From CAYUNA01 sp047629355 (GTDB taxonomy: Bacteria > Bacteroidota > Bacteroidia > Chitinophagales > Saprospiraceae), in assembly GCA_047629355.1 (NCBI GenBank), contig JBLHWU010000031.1, positions 1 through 37,909 on the forward strand: DNA of 37,909 nucleotides, written 5' to 3'. The notes beneath the pieces were generated by a model. The model was not told where the DNA came from, did not search any database, and saw only the letters and a program-made list of their open reading frames with translations. The position numbers were made by a program, and so were the translations under genes. This document shows positions 16,150-23,742 of this stretch, in pieces (position 1 is the first letter of the stretch; each line of letters opens with the position of its first letter).

Positions 16150-17052
16150 ATGCAAAAATATATTTCAAAATATCTATTTATCAGCGTTTTGTTATTGGGA
16201 TTCGCATCGTGCGACCCAGAGCAGGATGGCGCAGTTGACATTGGGGTACCGCCAGCAGAGGCAAGCTTTACGATTGAAGAAACGGGAGAAATCAATACTT
16301 ATTTGTTGCGAAGTACTACACCTGGAGCTTTTCTTTTTCAATGGGATTTGGGCAATGGAACGAACGCGACCGGAGAGACTTTAGAAGTTAAATATCCGTT
16401 GATGGGAACTTATGAAGTAACTTTAACTGCCTTCAACAAAGGAGGCTCTGCCAGTTCATCGCAGAACGTTAATGTTGCAGAAGATGCACCCGTTGACTGT
16501 GATAGTTTCGATGAATTGAAATTTATCACCAATTGCGAGAGTAAAGTTTGGCGATTGATTCCAGAAGCTGGTGCATTATTCGTAGGACCAGATGATGGCT
16601 CTGGAACGACGTGGTTTGCTACAAGTGAAGATGATGTGGTTGAGCGGTTTTGTCAATTTGATGATGAGTGGACTTTTACTGTTGCTGGTTCAATGGACTA
16701 TGATACCAAAGGCGATATTTGGGGTGAAGATTACTTAGGCTTTAATTTTGAATGTGCAGCAACCGCTGATTTAGGAGCTGCTGTGGAAGCTTGGGGCGAT
16801 GGTTCGCACATCTTTGTTGTGACAGCAGGAACAGATACTGCACCTGCACAATTACAGGTCATTGGAGAAGGTGCATTTATCGGCTTGCCAAAAGCAACGA
16901 ATGGTGCAGAAGTTGGTTTTCCTGTCAATTCAACAACTTATGACATCGTCCGCATGGAGACAATCAACGGACAAGATATTTTGGAAATAGAAGTGAATGT
17001 TGGAGGAGACGCAGAAGGAGGCGTTTGGCGTTTTATTTTAGCGTCATTTTAA
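16150..17052 (+). CDS. PKD-domain surface glycan-binding lipoprotein (SusE/F position)
   Basis: 300 residues. Lipobox LGFASC (Cys21) followed by DPEQ. A PKD domain covers about 33-113, with the typical FLFQWDLGNGTNATGE and YPLMGTYEVTLTAFN. After an acidic spacer and a Cys-Asp start, residues about 118-300 form an all-beta domain (KVWRLIPEAGALFVGP, DDEWTFT, YDTKGDIWGEDYLGF, WRFILASF). I associate this pairing with glycan-binding lipoproteins of beta-glucan PULs, where it usually sits between susD and GH16 genes, as here. It would sit on the cell surface and hold polysaccharide for the GH16 enzymes. No catalytic residues are visible. The function is strong by context and the ligand is inferred. 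Confidence 0.82.
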   Translation: MQKYISKYLFISVLLLGFASCDPEQDGAVDIGVPPAEASFTIEETGEINTYLLRSTTPGAFLFQWDLGNGTNATGETLEVKYPLMGTYEVTLTAFNKGGSASSSQNVNVAEDAPVDCDSFDELKFITNCESKVWRLIPEAGALFVGPDDGSGTTWFATSEDDVVERFCQFDDEWTFTVAGSMDYDTKGDIWGEDYLGFNFECAATADLGAAVEAWGDGSHIFVVTAGTDTAPAQLQVIGEGAFIGLPKATNGAEVGFPVNSTTYDIVRMETINGQDILEIEVNVGGDAEGGVWRFILASF

Positions 17053-17097
17053 AATTAAGGGCGTAGGTTATTATCTGCCTCTTCTCTAAAGTCCTTA

Positions 17098-17138
17098 AAT
17101 AAAGACAAGGTGATTTAACCAATCATCTTGTCTTTATT
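17098..17138 (+). terminator. Hairpin between the PKD lipoprotein and the first GH16 gene
   Basis: AATAAAGACAAGGTGATT pairs with its complement over 18 bp with one G-T pair, loop TAACC. It starts 46 bases after the stop codon and ends in CTTTATT. It may terminate part of the transcription. Confidence 0.6.
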
Positions 17139-17198
17139 CCCAAATTAAAGACCAATCATTTTATATATCTCCCTTTATCCAAATAATTTTTATCAGCA

Positions 17199-18047
17199 AT
17201 GAAGATAGACAAACTAAAAACAATTTTCCTTTGTATCGGACTATTTTTTCTTTTTAATAGTTGCAGCCAAGGGCAAAATGAAGTGCAAAATGAAATACAA
17301 AATGTAAGTCAAGATGGCTGGCAAATGGTTTGGTCAGATGAATTTGATTACGAAGGTTTGCCAGATACTAAAAAATGGAGCTATGATGTAGGTGATGGCT
17401 GTCCAAATGTTTGCGCCTGGGGAAATAATGAATTGGAACATTACACAAAGGACAGCCTTAAAAATGCACGAGTTGAAAACGGACATTTGATTATCGAAGC
17501 GCACAAAGAATTGATTGGAAATTCTCGATATTCTTCAGCACGTCTAGTTTCAAAAGATAAAGGAGATTGGAAATACGGAAAAATTAAAGTGCGGGCTAAA
17601 TTGCCTTCGGGTATCGGTACGTGGCCGGCGATTTGGATGTTGTCCACCGATTGGGAATATGGTGGCTGGCCAGAGAGTGGCGAGATTGATATTATGGAGC
17701 ACGTCGGTTATGACCGCGATACCGTAGTCGGGACAGTACACACCAAAGCGTATCATCATTCAATTGGGACGCATCAAAACGGGAAAATTGCAAAAGCTGA
17801 TTTTGAAGAAAATTTCCATATTTTTGTCATCGAGTGGTCTGAAGACAAGATTGACTTTTTTACCGATGGGGAAAAGTATTTTACCTTTGAAAACGAAAAG
17901 AAAACCTTTAACGAATGGCCATTTGATAAAAGGTTCCACCTAATTTTGAATTTAGCGGTCGGTGGTAATTGGGGCGGAAAAATGGGTGTGGATGAAAAAA
18001 TTTGGCCACAAAAAATGGAAGTGGATTATGTGCGGGTTTACCAGTAA
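17199..18047 (+). CDS. GH16 endo-beta-glucanase lipoprotein (laminarinase-like)
   Basis: 282 residues. Lipobox FNSC (Cys22), then a short polar spacer and a single GH16 domain (about 40-282). The catalytic motif GEIDIMEHVG gives nucleophile Glu162, helper Asp164 and acid/base Glu167. The EIDIME form with an inserted Met is typical of laminarinases and related GH16_3 enzymes rather than lichenases (EIDIEF). Substrate-cleft Trp residues are present (GIGTWPAIWML, GGWPESG), and the C-terminal VDYVRVYQ is a classical GH16 ending. It should cut internal beta-1,3 (or mixed 1,3/1,4) glucan bonds at the cell surface or in the periplasm. The next gene, 68 bases on, is another GH16, so the two probably divide chain lengths or locations. 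Confidence 0.92.
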   Translation: MKIDKLKTIFLCIGLFFLFNSCSQGQNEVQNEIQNVSQDGWQMVWSDEFDYEGLPDTKKWSYDVGDGCPNVCAWGNNELEHYTKDSLKNARVENGHLIIEAHKELIGNSRYSSARLVSKDKGDWKYGKIKVRAKLPSGIGTWPAIWMLSTDWEYGGWPESGEIDIMEHVGYDRDTVVGTVHTKAYHHSIGTHQNGKIAKADFEENFHIFVIEWSEDKIDFFTDGEKYFTFENEKKTFNEWPFDKRFHLILNLAVGGNWGGKMGVDEKIWPQKMEVDYVRVYQ

Positions 18048-18115
18048 GAACCTCTGGTAAATACTCAGTCGGCGGAACTAAGATTGTCTTTATTTTATAA
18101 AAAAAAAATAAAAAA

Positions 18116-19321
18116 ATGAAAAGTAAATTACTGATTGTCGGTTTATTAGGAGCAATGTTGTTTTGGACTGCATGCGGAAAAGATGATACGGGTGGTAACG
18201 GAGACGATGGTGCGCAACCAAATGCACCAACCTTGTCTATCTCAGATTTAACGAAATTTGAAGGCGATGAGAATAGTACCTTTGATTTTAAAGTTCGTTT
18301 AAGTCGGGCGTCAGAGGAAGTAGTCACCGTTGATTTCAAAACGGAGAATGCGGCGGCAATTATGGACGAAGATTTTATTGCTCAAAATGGAACGCTTACT
18401 TTTGAACCAAATGACTTAGAAAAAATTATTGCGATTGAAATTGTGGCAGATACCTTAAAGGAAGGAGACGAAGATTTTCGAGTTACCTTATCGAATCCAG
18501 TTAATGCTGGTTTTTCTAAAGCAACGGGCACTGGTACGATGAGAAATGATGATACTTTTTTGGTAACGGATGGTCAAGGCTATTCGACACCCTTATCTTA
18601 CGCAGGAATGACCTTGGTGTGGCAAGACGAATTTGAAGGAAGTACTATTGATTTGGAATGTTGGAATCATGAGTTGGGTAATAGTGGCTGGGGAAATAAT
18701 GAATTGCAAAATTATACGGCGAGTTCTGCCAATTCTTATATTTCTGATGGAAAATTAGTGATTGAGGTGAAGGAAGAAAGTTCTGGAGGTAGCAATTACT
18801 CTTCTGCTCGAATGACGACGCGAGGCAAGAAAGAATTTGCCTTAGGACGGATTGACCTTCGGGCTAGATTGCCAAAAGGACAGGGGATTTGGCCTGCTTT
18901 ATGGAGCTTGGGTGCAAATTTTGAAACAGTCGGCTGGCCAGCTTGTGGGGAAATGGACATTATGGAATTGGTTGGTCATGAGCCAGAAAAAGTGCACGGA
19001 ACGGCTCATTGGGGACCACAAGGACAATCGTTTAGCAATTACCAAACGGGGACTTATGACGGCTTACCAGAAGGCGAAGATTTTGGGGATGAATTCCATG
19101 TTTTTACTTTGATTTGGGAAACCAATTCTATGAATTTTTTGGTGGACGATGTATCCTACCATTTGATTACAGCAAGCGAAGTCAATGGTGCTTATCCATT
19201 TAATGCACCATTTTTCTTTATCTTTAATGTTGCCGTTGGTGGAAACTGGCCAGGTAATCCTGACGCAACGACGGTATTCCCTCAGCGAATGTTTGTAGAT
19301 TATATTCGGGTTTTTCAATAG
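18116..19321 (+). CDS. Calx-beta plus GH16 lipoprotein (laminarinase-like)
   Basis: 401 residues. Lipobox FWTAC (Cys20) and a Gly/Asp-rich spacer lead into a Calx-beta domain (about 38-147: LSISDLTKFEGDEN, then VTVDFKTENAAAIMDEDF, ending GTGTMRNDD). The GH16 domain covers about 155-401. Its motif GEMDIMELVG gives Glu279, Asp281 and Glu284 as catalytic residues. The WGNNELQNYT and GIWPALWSLG blocks match the first GH16, and the end is VDYIRVFQ. The Calx-beta module may act as a calcium-stabilised spacer that lifts the enzyme off the surface. The enzyme is expected to be an endo-beta-1,3-glucanase. It is the last structural gene of the PUL and is followed by a strong terminator. Confidence 0.92.
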   Translation: MKSKLLIVGLLGAMLFWTACGKDDTGGNGDDGAQPNAPTLSISDLTKFEGDENSTFDFKVRLSRASEEVVTVDFKTENAAAIMDEDFIAQNGTLTFEPNDLEKIIAIEIVADTLKEGDEDFRVTLSNPVNAGFSKATGTGTMRNDDTFLVTDGQGYSTPLSYAGMTLVWQDEFEGSTIDLECWNHELGNSGWGNNELQNYTASSANSYISDGKLVIEVKEESSGGSNYSSARMTTRGKKEFALGRIDLRARLPKGQGIWPALWSLGANFETVGWPACGEMDIMELVGHEPEKVHGTAHWGPQGQSFSNYQTGTYDGLPEGEDFGDEFHVFTLIWETNSMNFLVDDVSYHLITASEVNGAYPFNAPFFFIFNVAVGGNWPGNPDATTVFPQRMFVDYIRVFQ

Positions 19322-19339
19322 AGAAATTTTCCACCACAG

Positions 19340-19384
19340 TACATTGTTGAATTCGCATTTCCTAAATAAGAATTCAACAATGTA
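19340..19384 (+). terminator. Terminator at the end of the PUL structural genes
   Basis: Perfect 15-bp stem TACATTGTTGAATTC around a 15-base loop, followed by TTTTTC. It starts 19 bases after the second GH16 stop and separates the PUL from the regulator gene, which would then need its own promoter. Confidence 0.75.
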
Positions 19385-19441
19385 TTTTTCTCGTTTTCCA
19401 AACATCGAACTGAAACCGCCCTTCTTTTGCCACTAAAAAAT

Positions 19442-22345
19442 ATGACTACCAGATTATATATCGTCTTATCTTGTCTACTTTTCCCAATGTTGCTTTTTGG
19501 TCAAAGCACCAATATCGGTACGCCTTTTATTCAAAATTATTTCAAAAAAGATTATCACGGAGGTCTTCAAACTTTAGATATTGTGCAAAGCAAATCTGGG
19601 GTGATGTATTTTGCGAACAATGATGGTTTATTGACTTTTAATGGTACAGATTGGCAACTATTTAGCTTACCGAATAAGACGAATTTACGGTCGATTGCGA
19701 TTGACGAATCTGGAAAAATTTATGCAGGTGGACAAAACGAAATTGGCTACTTTTTTCCAGACTCCATAGGCATCTGGAAATTCCATTCCTTGCAGGAAAC
19801 CTTACCAACTGAACATGCAACTTTTGATGATGTGTGGGATATTTGCATTGTAGATGGTCTGGTCTTTTTTCGAACGGGACATAAGGTCTTTATTTTTAAA
19901 AATGATGTACCCGTCAATTATTTTACGATTCCTACCAATGCGAATAATGAATGGATTAGCTTTTTACAAAAATTAGAAAAAGACGTCTATATTCAAACCC
20001 ATAAAAAAGGATTATTAAAATGGAATGGGACAACTTTTGAAATCGTAAAAAATGGAGAATTTTTTATTGAAAAGGAAGTTTCTGGAATGCTTAAAATGCT
20101 CAATGGTATCATTTTAATACCTACATTGAAAAATGGGATTTTTAAATACGATGGGGAACGATTTACGCCTTTTGCAACAGACATTGATTCCTTTTTAAAA
20201 GAAAATAGAATCCGTGATGCTTGTTTACTGCCCAATAATCAAATTGCGCTTGGAACTAACGTGGCAGGTTTGGTCATCCTCAACGAAAAAGGTCAACCAC
20301 TTTGGCATTTGACCAAGAAACGCGGACTGCAAAATGCCAATATCTGGGACATGTTTTTAGATGTGTCTAATAACCTTTGGCTTGGGCTGGATAATGGAAT
20401 TGACTATGTGAAAACCAACTCTCCTTTTCAAATTTTTTATCCTGATGGTGACCTTCAAGGGACGGCTTATTCTGCGGCTGTTCATAAGGATAAAATATAT
20501 TTTGGGACCTCAAACGGATTGTATGTTCGAGACTGGAATACGTATTATAATCCGATGCAAAAGTCTGATTTTCAACTAATTAATGGTACGAGAGGACAAG
20601 TTTGGGGTCTGGATAAAGTGAATGATGATTTGTTTTTGGGGCATCATGAAGGTGCATTTAAAATAGAAGACAATCAAGCCATTTCTTTGAATAACAAAAT
20701 GGTAGGAACCTGGACTTTTCTGCCTGATGGAGAATCGGTAATGGCAGGTACATACACGGGACTGCAGTACTTTGAAGAAGAAAATAACAATTGGAAATAT
20801 ACGCATTCTTTTGACCAATTAAAAGAGTCCTCGCGTATCATGGTGAAGGCTAAAAATGGAGATTATTGGATGGCGCATCCGTATCGGGGGGTTTATAAAA
20901 TCAACTTAAAAGACAATCGAGAAGGACTTTCTGGTCTTGCTTTTTTTGGAGAAAAAGATGGATTGGGGTCTGATTTGAACAATCATGTATTTTATATTTT
21001 TAATCGAATTATAATTGCGGCAGAAAGTGGTTTATTTCGTTACGATGAAGCTGCCAATAAATTTGTGCCTGACAAACAATTGAATAAAGTTTTTGGAGCA
21101 GAAACCCGTGTTTTACGACTTTTTGAATCTTCTACAGATGATGTTTGGTATGTTACTTCTAATGAAGTTGGGTATTTGAAAGTAGTGGATTCTGGTTTGG
21201 AAAAGAAGGTTGAAAAGGTGGTTTTACCCTTATTAAAAGAAGAATTGGTTGGTGGATTTGAGTTTATTCTACCATTGGATAAAGACAATGTTTTTATTGG
21301 TTTAGAAAAAGGATTTATCCATTATTCGATGCCAAAAAATAATAAGGAGACTACAGAATTACCCGTTGTTCTGTCGAAAGTAGTTGCCTTTGGAGCATCC
21401 GAAGAAGTATTGTTTGGTGGAGTTCATACCGATAAAAATCAAGTAATTCCAAATCAATTAACTAACCAAATTCCTGAAATATTACCCGCTCACACTGGCA
21501 TTCGTTTTACTTTTTCAGCTCCTTATTTTAACGACCCCACTGCCGTACAATATCGTTATAAACTTAAGGGCTTTGAGGCGAATTTTTGTGAACCATCTCA
21601 TAAAATGGAAAAGGAATACACCAATTTGCCAGCGGGTACTTATGCGTTTCAAGTGAGTTCAAAAGTACCAGGAGGGGAGTGGTCTGAATCAAGCAATTTT
21701 CAGTTTGAAGTACTACCGCCTTGGTATGTGACTTCAATGGCAATGATGATTTACGGGGTGTTGTTTTTAGGATTAATTGCGGGACTAGTTTGGATTCCAC
21801 GGAAAAAATACCAGCGAGAAACAGAGCAATTAATCGTTGAGCATCAACAAGTTGTGGAAAAAACGGGACAAGAAATGGATTCTTTGAAAAATGAAAAGTT
21901 AGAATCTGAAATTCAACATCAAAACCAAACTTTAGCGTCCACAACGATGCATTTAGTACAAAAAAGTGAGATTCTCAATAAGCTAAAATCTGAATTAAAA
22001 AAGGTCTCTAAAAATCTTCTTGACCCTAACAATCGACGAGATGTTAATCGCTTAGTTCGGCTCATTGACCAAGATGCGCGGTTGGATGAAGATTGGAATC
22101 AGTTTTCCTTGTTTTTTGATAAAGTACACAGTGATTTCTTGAAAAAATTGCGCGAAAAGCATCCAGCACTAACGCCGAAAGACCACAAAATGTGCGCTTA
22201 TTTGCGGATGAATTTATCGACTAAAGAAATCACACCCTTGATGAATATTTCAGTGCGGGGTGTGGAAATTAGTCGCTATCGGCTGCGGAAAAAGTTGGAA
22301 GTACCGGCGGGGGAGAATTTGATTGATTTTTTAATGGCGATATAA
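19442..22345 (+). CDS. Membrane-spanning propeller/Y_Y_Y sensor with LuxR-type HTH, probable PUL regulator
   Basis: 967 residues from the ATG at 19442; a TTG five codons earlier is less likely. Signal peptide 1-20 (MTTRLYIVLSCLLFPMLLFG). Residues about 25-640 are a periplasmic two-component-regulator propeller (for example FNGTDWQLFSLPNKTNLRSI). A Y_Y_Y domain follows at about 680-765 (YRYKLKGFE, YTNLPAGTYAFQV). One membrane span lies near 768-788, followed by a coiled coil (about 790-860). The C-terminal 65 residues carry a LuxR-type HTH (LTPKDHKMCAYLRMNLSTKE, then VRGVEISRYRLRKKL). It has no histidine kinase or receiver domain, so it differs from hybrid two-component PUL regulators: ligand binding outside would be passed directly to a DNA-binding domain inside. 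Its place just after the GH16 genes suggests that it controls this PUL. Confidence 0.88.
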   Translation: MTTRLYIVLSCLLFPMLLFGQSTNIGTPFIQNYFKKDYHGGLQTLDIVQSKSGVMYFANNDGLLTFNGTDWQLFSLPNKTNLRSIAIDESGKIYAGGQNEIGYFFPDSIGIWKFHSLQETLPTEHATFDDVWDICIVDGLVFFRTGHKVFIFKNDVPVNYFTIPTNANNEWISFLQKLEKDVYIQTHKKGLLKWNGTTFEIVKNGEFFIEKEVSGMLKMLNGIILIPTLKNGIFKYDGERFTPFATDIDSFLKENRIRDACLLPNNQIALGTNVAGLVILNEKGQPLWHLTKKRGLQNANIWDMFLDVSNNLWLGLDNGIDYVKTNSPFQIFYPDGDLQGTAYSAAVHKDKIYFGTSNGLYVRDWNTYYNPMQKSDFQLINGTRGQVWGLDKVNDDLFLGHHEGAFKIEDNQAISLNNKMVGTWTFLPDGESVMAGTYTGLQYFEEENNNWKYTHSFDQLKESSRIMVKAKNGDYWMAHPYRGVYKINLKDNREGLSGLAFFGEKDGLGSDLNNHVFYIFNRIIIAAESGLFRYDEAANKFVPDKQLNKVFGAETRVLRLFESSTDDVWYVTSNEVGYLKVVDSGLEKKVEKVVLPLLKEELVGGFEFILPLDKDNVFIGLEKGFIHYSMPKNNKETTELPVVLSKVVAFGASEEVLFGGVHTDKNQVIPNQLTNQIPEILPAHTGIRFTFSAPYFNDPTAVQYRYKLKGFEANFCEPSHKMEKEYTNLPAGTYAFQVSSKVPGGEWSESSNFQFEVLPPWYVTSMAMMIYGVLFLGLIAGLVWIPRKKYQRETEQLIVEHQQVVEKTGQEMDSLKNEKLESEIQHQNQTLASTTMHLVQKSEILNKLKSELKKVSKNLLDPNNRRDVNRLVRLIDQDARLDEDWNQFSLFFDKVHSDFLKKLREKHPALTPKDHKMCAYLRMNLSTKEITPLMNISVRGVEISRYRLRKKLEVPAGENLIDFLMAI

Positions 22346-22358
22346 CGTACTTATTTTT

Positions 22359-23189
22359 CTATTGCTTAAGTAACTTCTCAATCGTCAAATTCAAATTCTC
22401 AATTAATCTACTTTGATTATTAATCACCGTTTTCAACTCTCTAACTTCTCCACGCATCAAATTCTGTAAATTCATTGGACTTGGTAAAAATGGGCTAATC
22501 TTCGCGCGCACATACCAAATCTCTCGAATATCACCAATTTTTAAGCGATAATCAGTATAAAATTCATTATCAGAATGCAAAACAACCTGCTTCTCCTCTT
22601 TCAATAAATTGGTGACACGTTTGACCACCACATCTCCACGCGTCACAATTACATAAACGTAATTATCCTTCAAGGAACTTTCCCAAAGCGTCGGTTCGAG
22701 GTAACTACAAATTACTTTATCACCTTCAAAAAGCGTCGTTTCCATACTATCACCCGACACATCAAATGACCGATGTGTCCCAACCTTATACTTATAATCA
22801 GGTAATGTAAAAGTAGGCAAATCTTGAATAAAAGTAGGGTCAGCCATTTCACCTGCATAGCCCGCTTGCGCCGGAACAGGCACATGTACAATCCGCTCAT
22901 CATCGTGCGAATCCGTAACAATAGTCAGTACTCGGAAACTTTTATGGTCTTCCTCGCTCATAAACATCGGACCTTCACCAGTGTAAATATAAACAGGGTT
23001 TATCTTGAATTTTTCAACTGCCTTCCGCAACAATTCAATCGTGACATCACGTCGTCCTTTCAAAATTTCGCTCAAACTTTGTGGCAAATAATCCAAACCC
23101 AAAGCAAATTGCCGACTGGATTTTACGCGGCTTTCCTCTCTTAGTTTGTCATGACAGCGGATGAATCTTTGGGTTACAATATTGCTCAT
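22359..23189 (-). CDS. HTH-S24 (LexA/CI-like) transcriptional repressor
   Basis: 276 residues. An N-terminal HTH of the Xre type covers about 5-70 (FALGLDYLPQSLSEILKGRR as recognition region). A linker with Ala109-Gly110 (VPAQAGYAGE) looks like the self-cleavage site. The S24 peptidase fold follows, with Ser148 (SGDSMETTL) and Lys190 (GDVVVKRV) as the Ser-Lys dyad. Spacing of 39 and 42 residues is close to LexA (35 and 37). The last 35 residues (about 242-276) form a Leu/Asn-rich coiled coil, an addition for the family that may fix the oligomeric state. No prophage, SOS or UmuDC genes are nearby. Such stand-alone repressors in Bacteroidota often control stress or surface functions; the targets here are unknown. 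It ends 13 bases from the convergent PUL regulator. Confidence 0.87.
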   Translation of the reverse strand: MSNIVTQRFIRCHDKLREESRVKSSRQFALGLDYLPQSLSEILKGRRDVTIELLRKAVEKFKINPVYIYTGEGPMFMSEEDHKSFRVLTIVTDSHDDERIVHVPVPAQAGYAGEMADPTFIQDLPTFTLPDYKYKVGTHRSFDVSGDSMETTLFEGDKVICSYLEPTLWESSLKDNYVYVIVTRGDVVVKRVTNLLKEEKQVVLHSDNEFYTDYRLKIGDIREIWYVRAKISPFLPSPMNLQNLMRGEVRELKTVINNQSRLIENLNLTIEKLLKQ

Positions 23190-23242
23190 TTTATTAAAAA
23201 TTATCGGTGAATGACGGGTTGCTAAATTATTTGAATTTCGGA

Positions 23243-23274
23243 CAAATCTATGATTATATTCCTAAAATGCGCAA
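23243..23274 (-). promoter_or_regulatory. Bacteroidota-type promoter of the HTH-S24 gene
   Basis: Read on the minus strand: TTG (-33), 21 bases, then TAGATTTG, an exact match to the TAnnTTTG -7 consensus. Transcription would start about 45-50 bases before the ATG at 23189. Autoregulation is likely for this family, but I see no clear symmetric operator. Confidence 0.6.
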
Positions 23275-23489
23275 TTTTTAGTGGAAATATTTTCAAAAAA
23301 GTTAAAGAATTGAGGTGAATAGTTGTTTTTATCAAAGTTTAAGTAAATAAGTATAATTTTAATGAGTACACTTTTTCCATTAAAAATTTACTAATTCAAA
23401 ACGATATTACTAATTTTAAACTATCTTGTGGCGAATTTTAATAATATAAAAGACATTTTGAAATGTTCTTTTAACTAATTTGTTTTTGA

Positions 23490-23672
23490 TGTAAACTAGG
23501 TTTTACTAAAGTTTGAGCAATGAGAAAATCGTAAGATTTTCGAGCTTTAATAAAACGCTTTCCGCGCCTGCGGCGCCGGACTAGGGGGATTTAAGGAAGC
23601 AAACCAATTTTTGCAAATCAGTTTGTGTCCTTAAAATCCCTTTGAAAATAAATGTAAGGAATTTAGTTTACA
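23490..23672 (-). repeat. Three-hairpin palindromic repeat, copy C
   Basis: An outer stem TGTAAACTA (23490-23498) / TAGTTTACA (23664-23672) encloses three hairpins. H3 is GAAAATC-GTAA-GATTTTC (23524-23541, perfect). H2 is GCGCC-TGC-GGCGC (23564-23576, perfect). H1 runs from GGGATTTAAGGA to TCCTTAAAATCCC (23586-23640). Read on the minus strand the order is H1-H2-H3. The block AAGCTCGAAAATCTTA at H3 is identical to copies A and B apart from the last few bases. Length is about 183 bp. Confidence 0.7.
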
Positions 23673-23742
23673 GCGTAATTAAGGATGCGGCGTCAAGTAA
23701 CACCTTTAATTGAGTACCAATTTATTTTAGTTAATTTTTAAT

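Larger units (their letters stand above)
23190..23742. other. Divergent intergenic region: repressor promoter, one long palindromic repeat
   Basis: This 553-base gap lies between the divergent repressor and dipeptidyl-peptidase genes. It holds the repressor promoter (23243-23274) and a complete three-hairpin repeat (23490-23672), both listed separately. The rest (23275-23489 and 23673-23742) is A+T-rich with no coding frame. No clear promoter for the peptidase gene was recognised. Confidence 0.6.

Noticed and set aside
23520..23640. A CRISPR-like or rho-independent terminator reading of the hairpins
   Set aside because: There are no regularly spaced direct repeats, and the three stems differ from each other. 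They recur as a set elsewhere, so a composite repeat explains them better.
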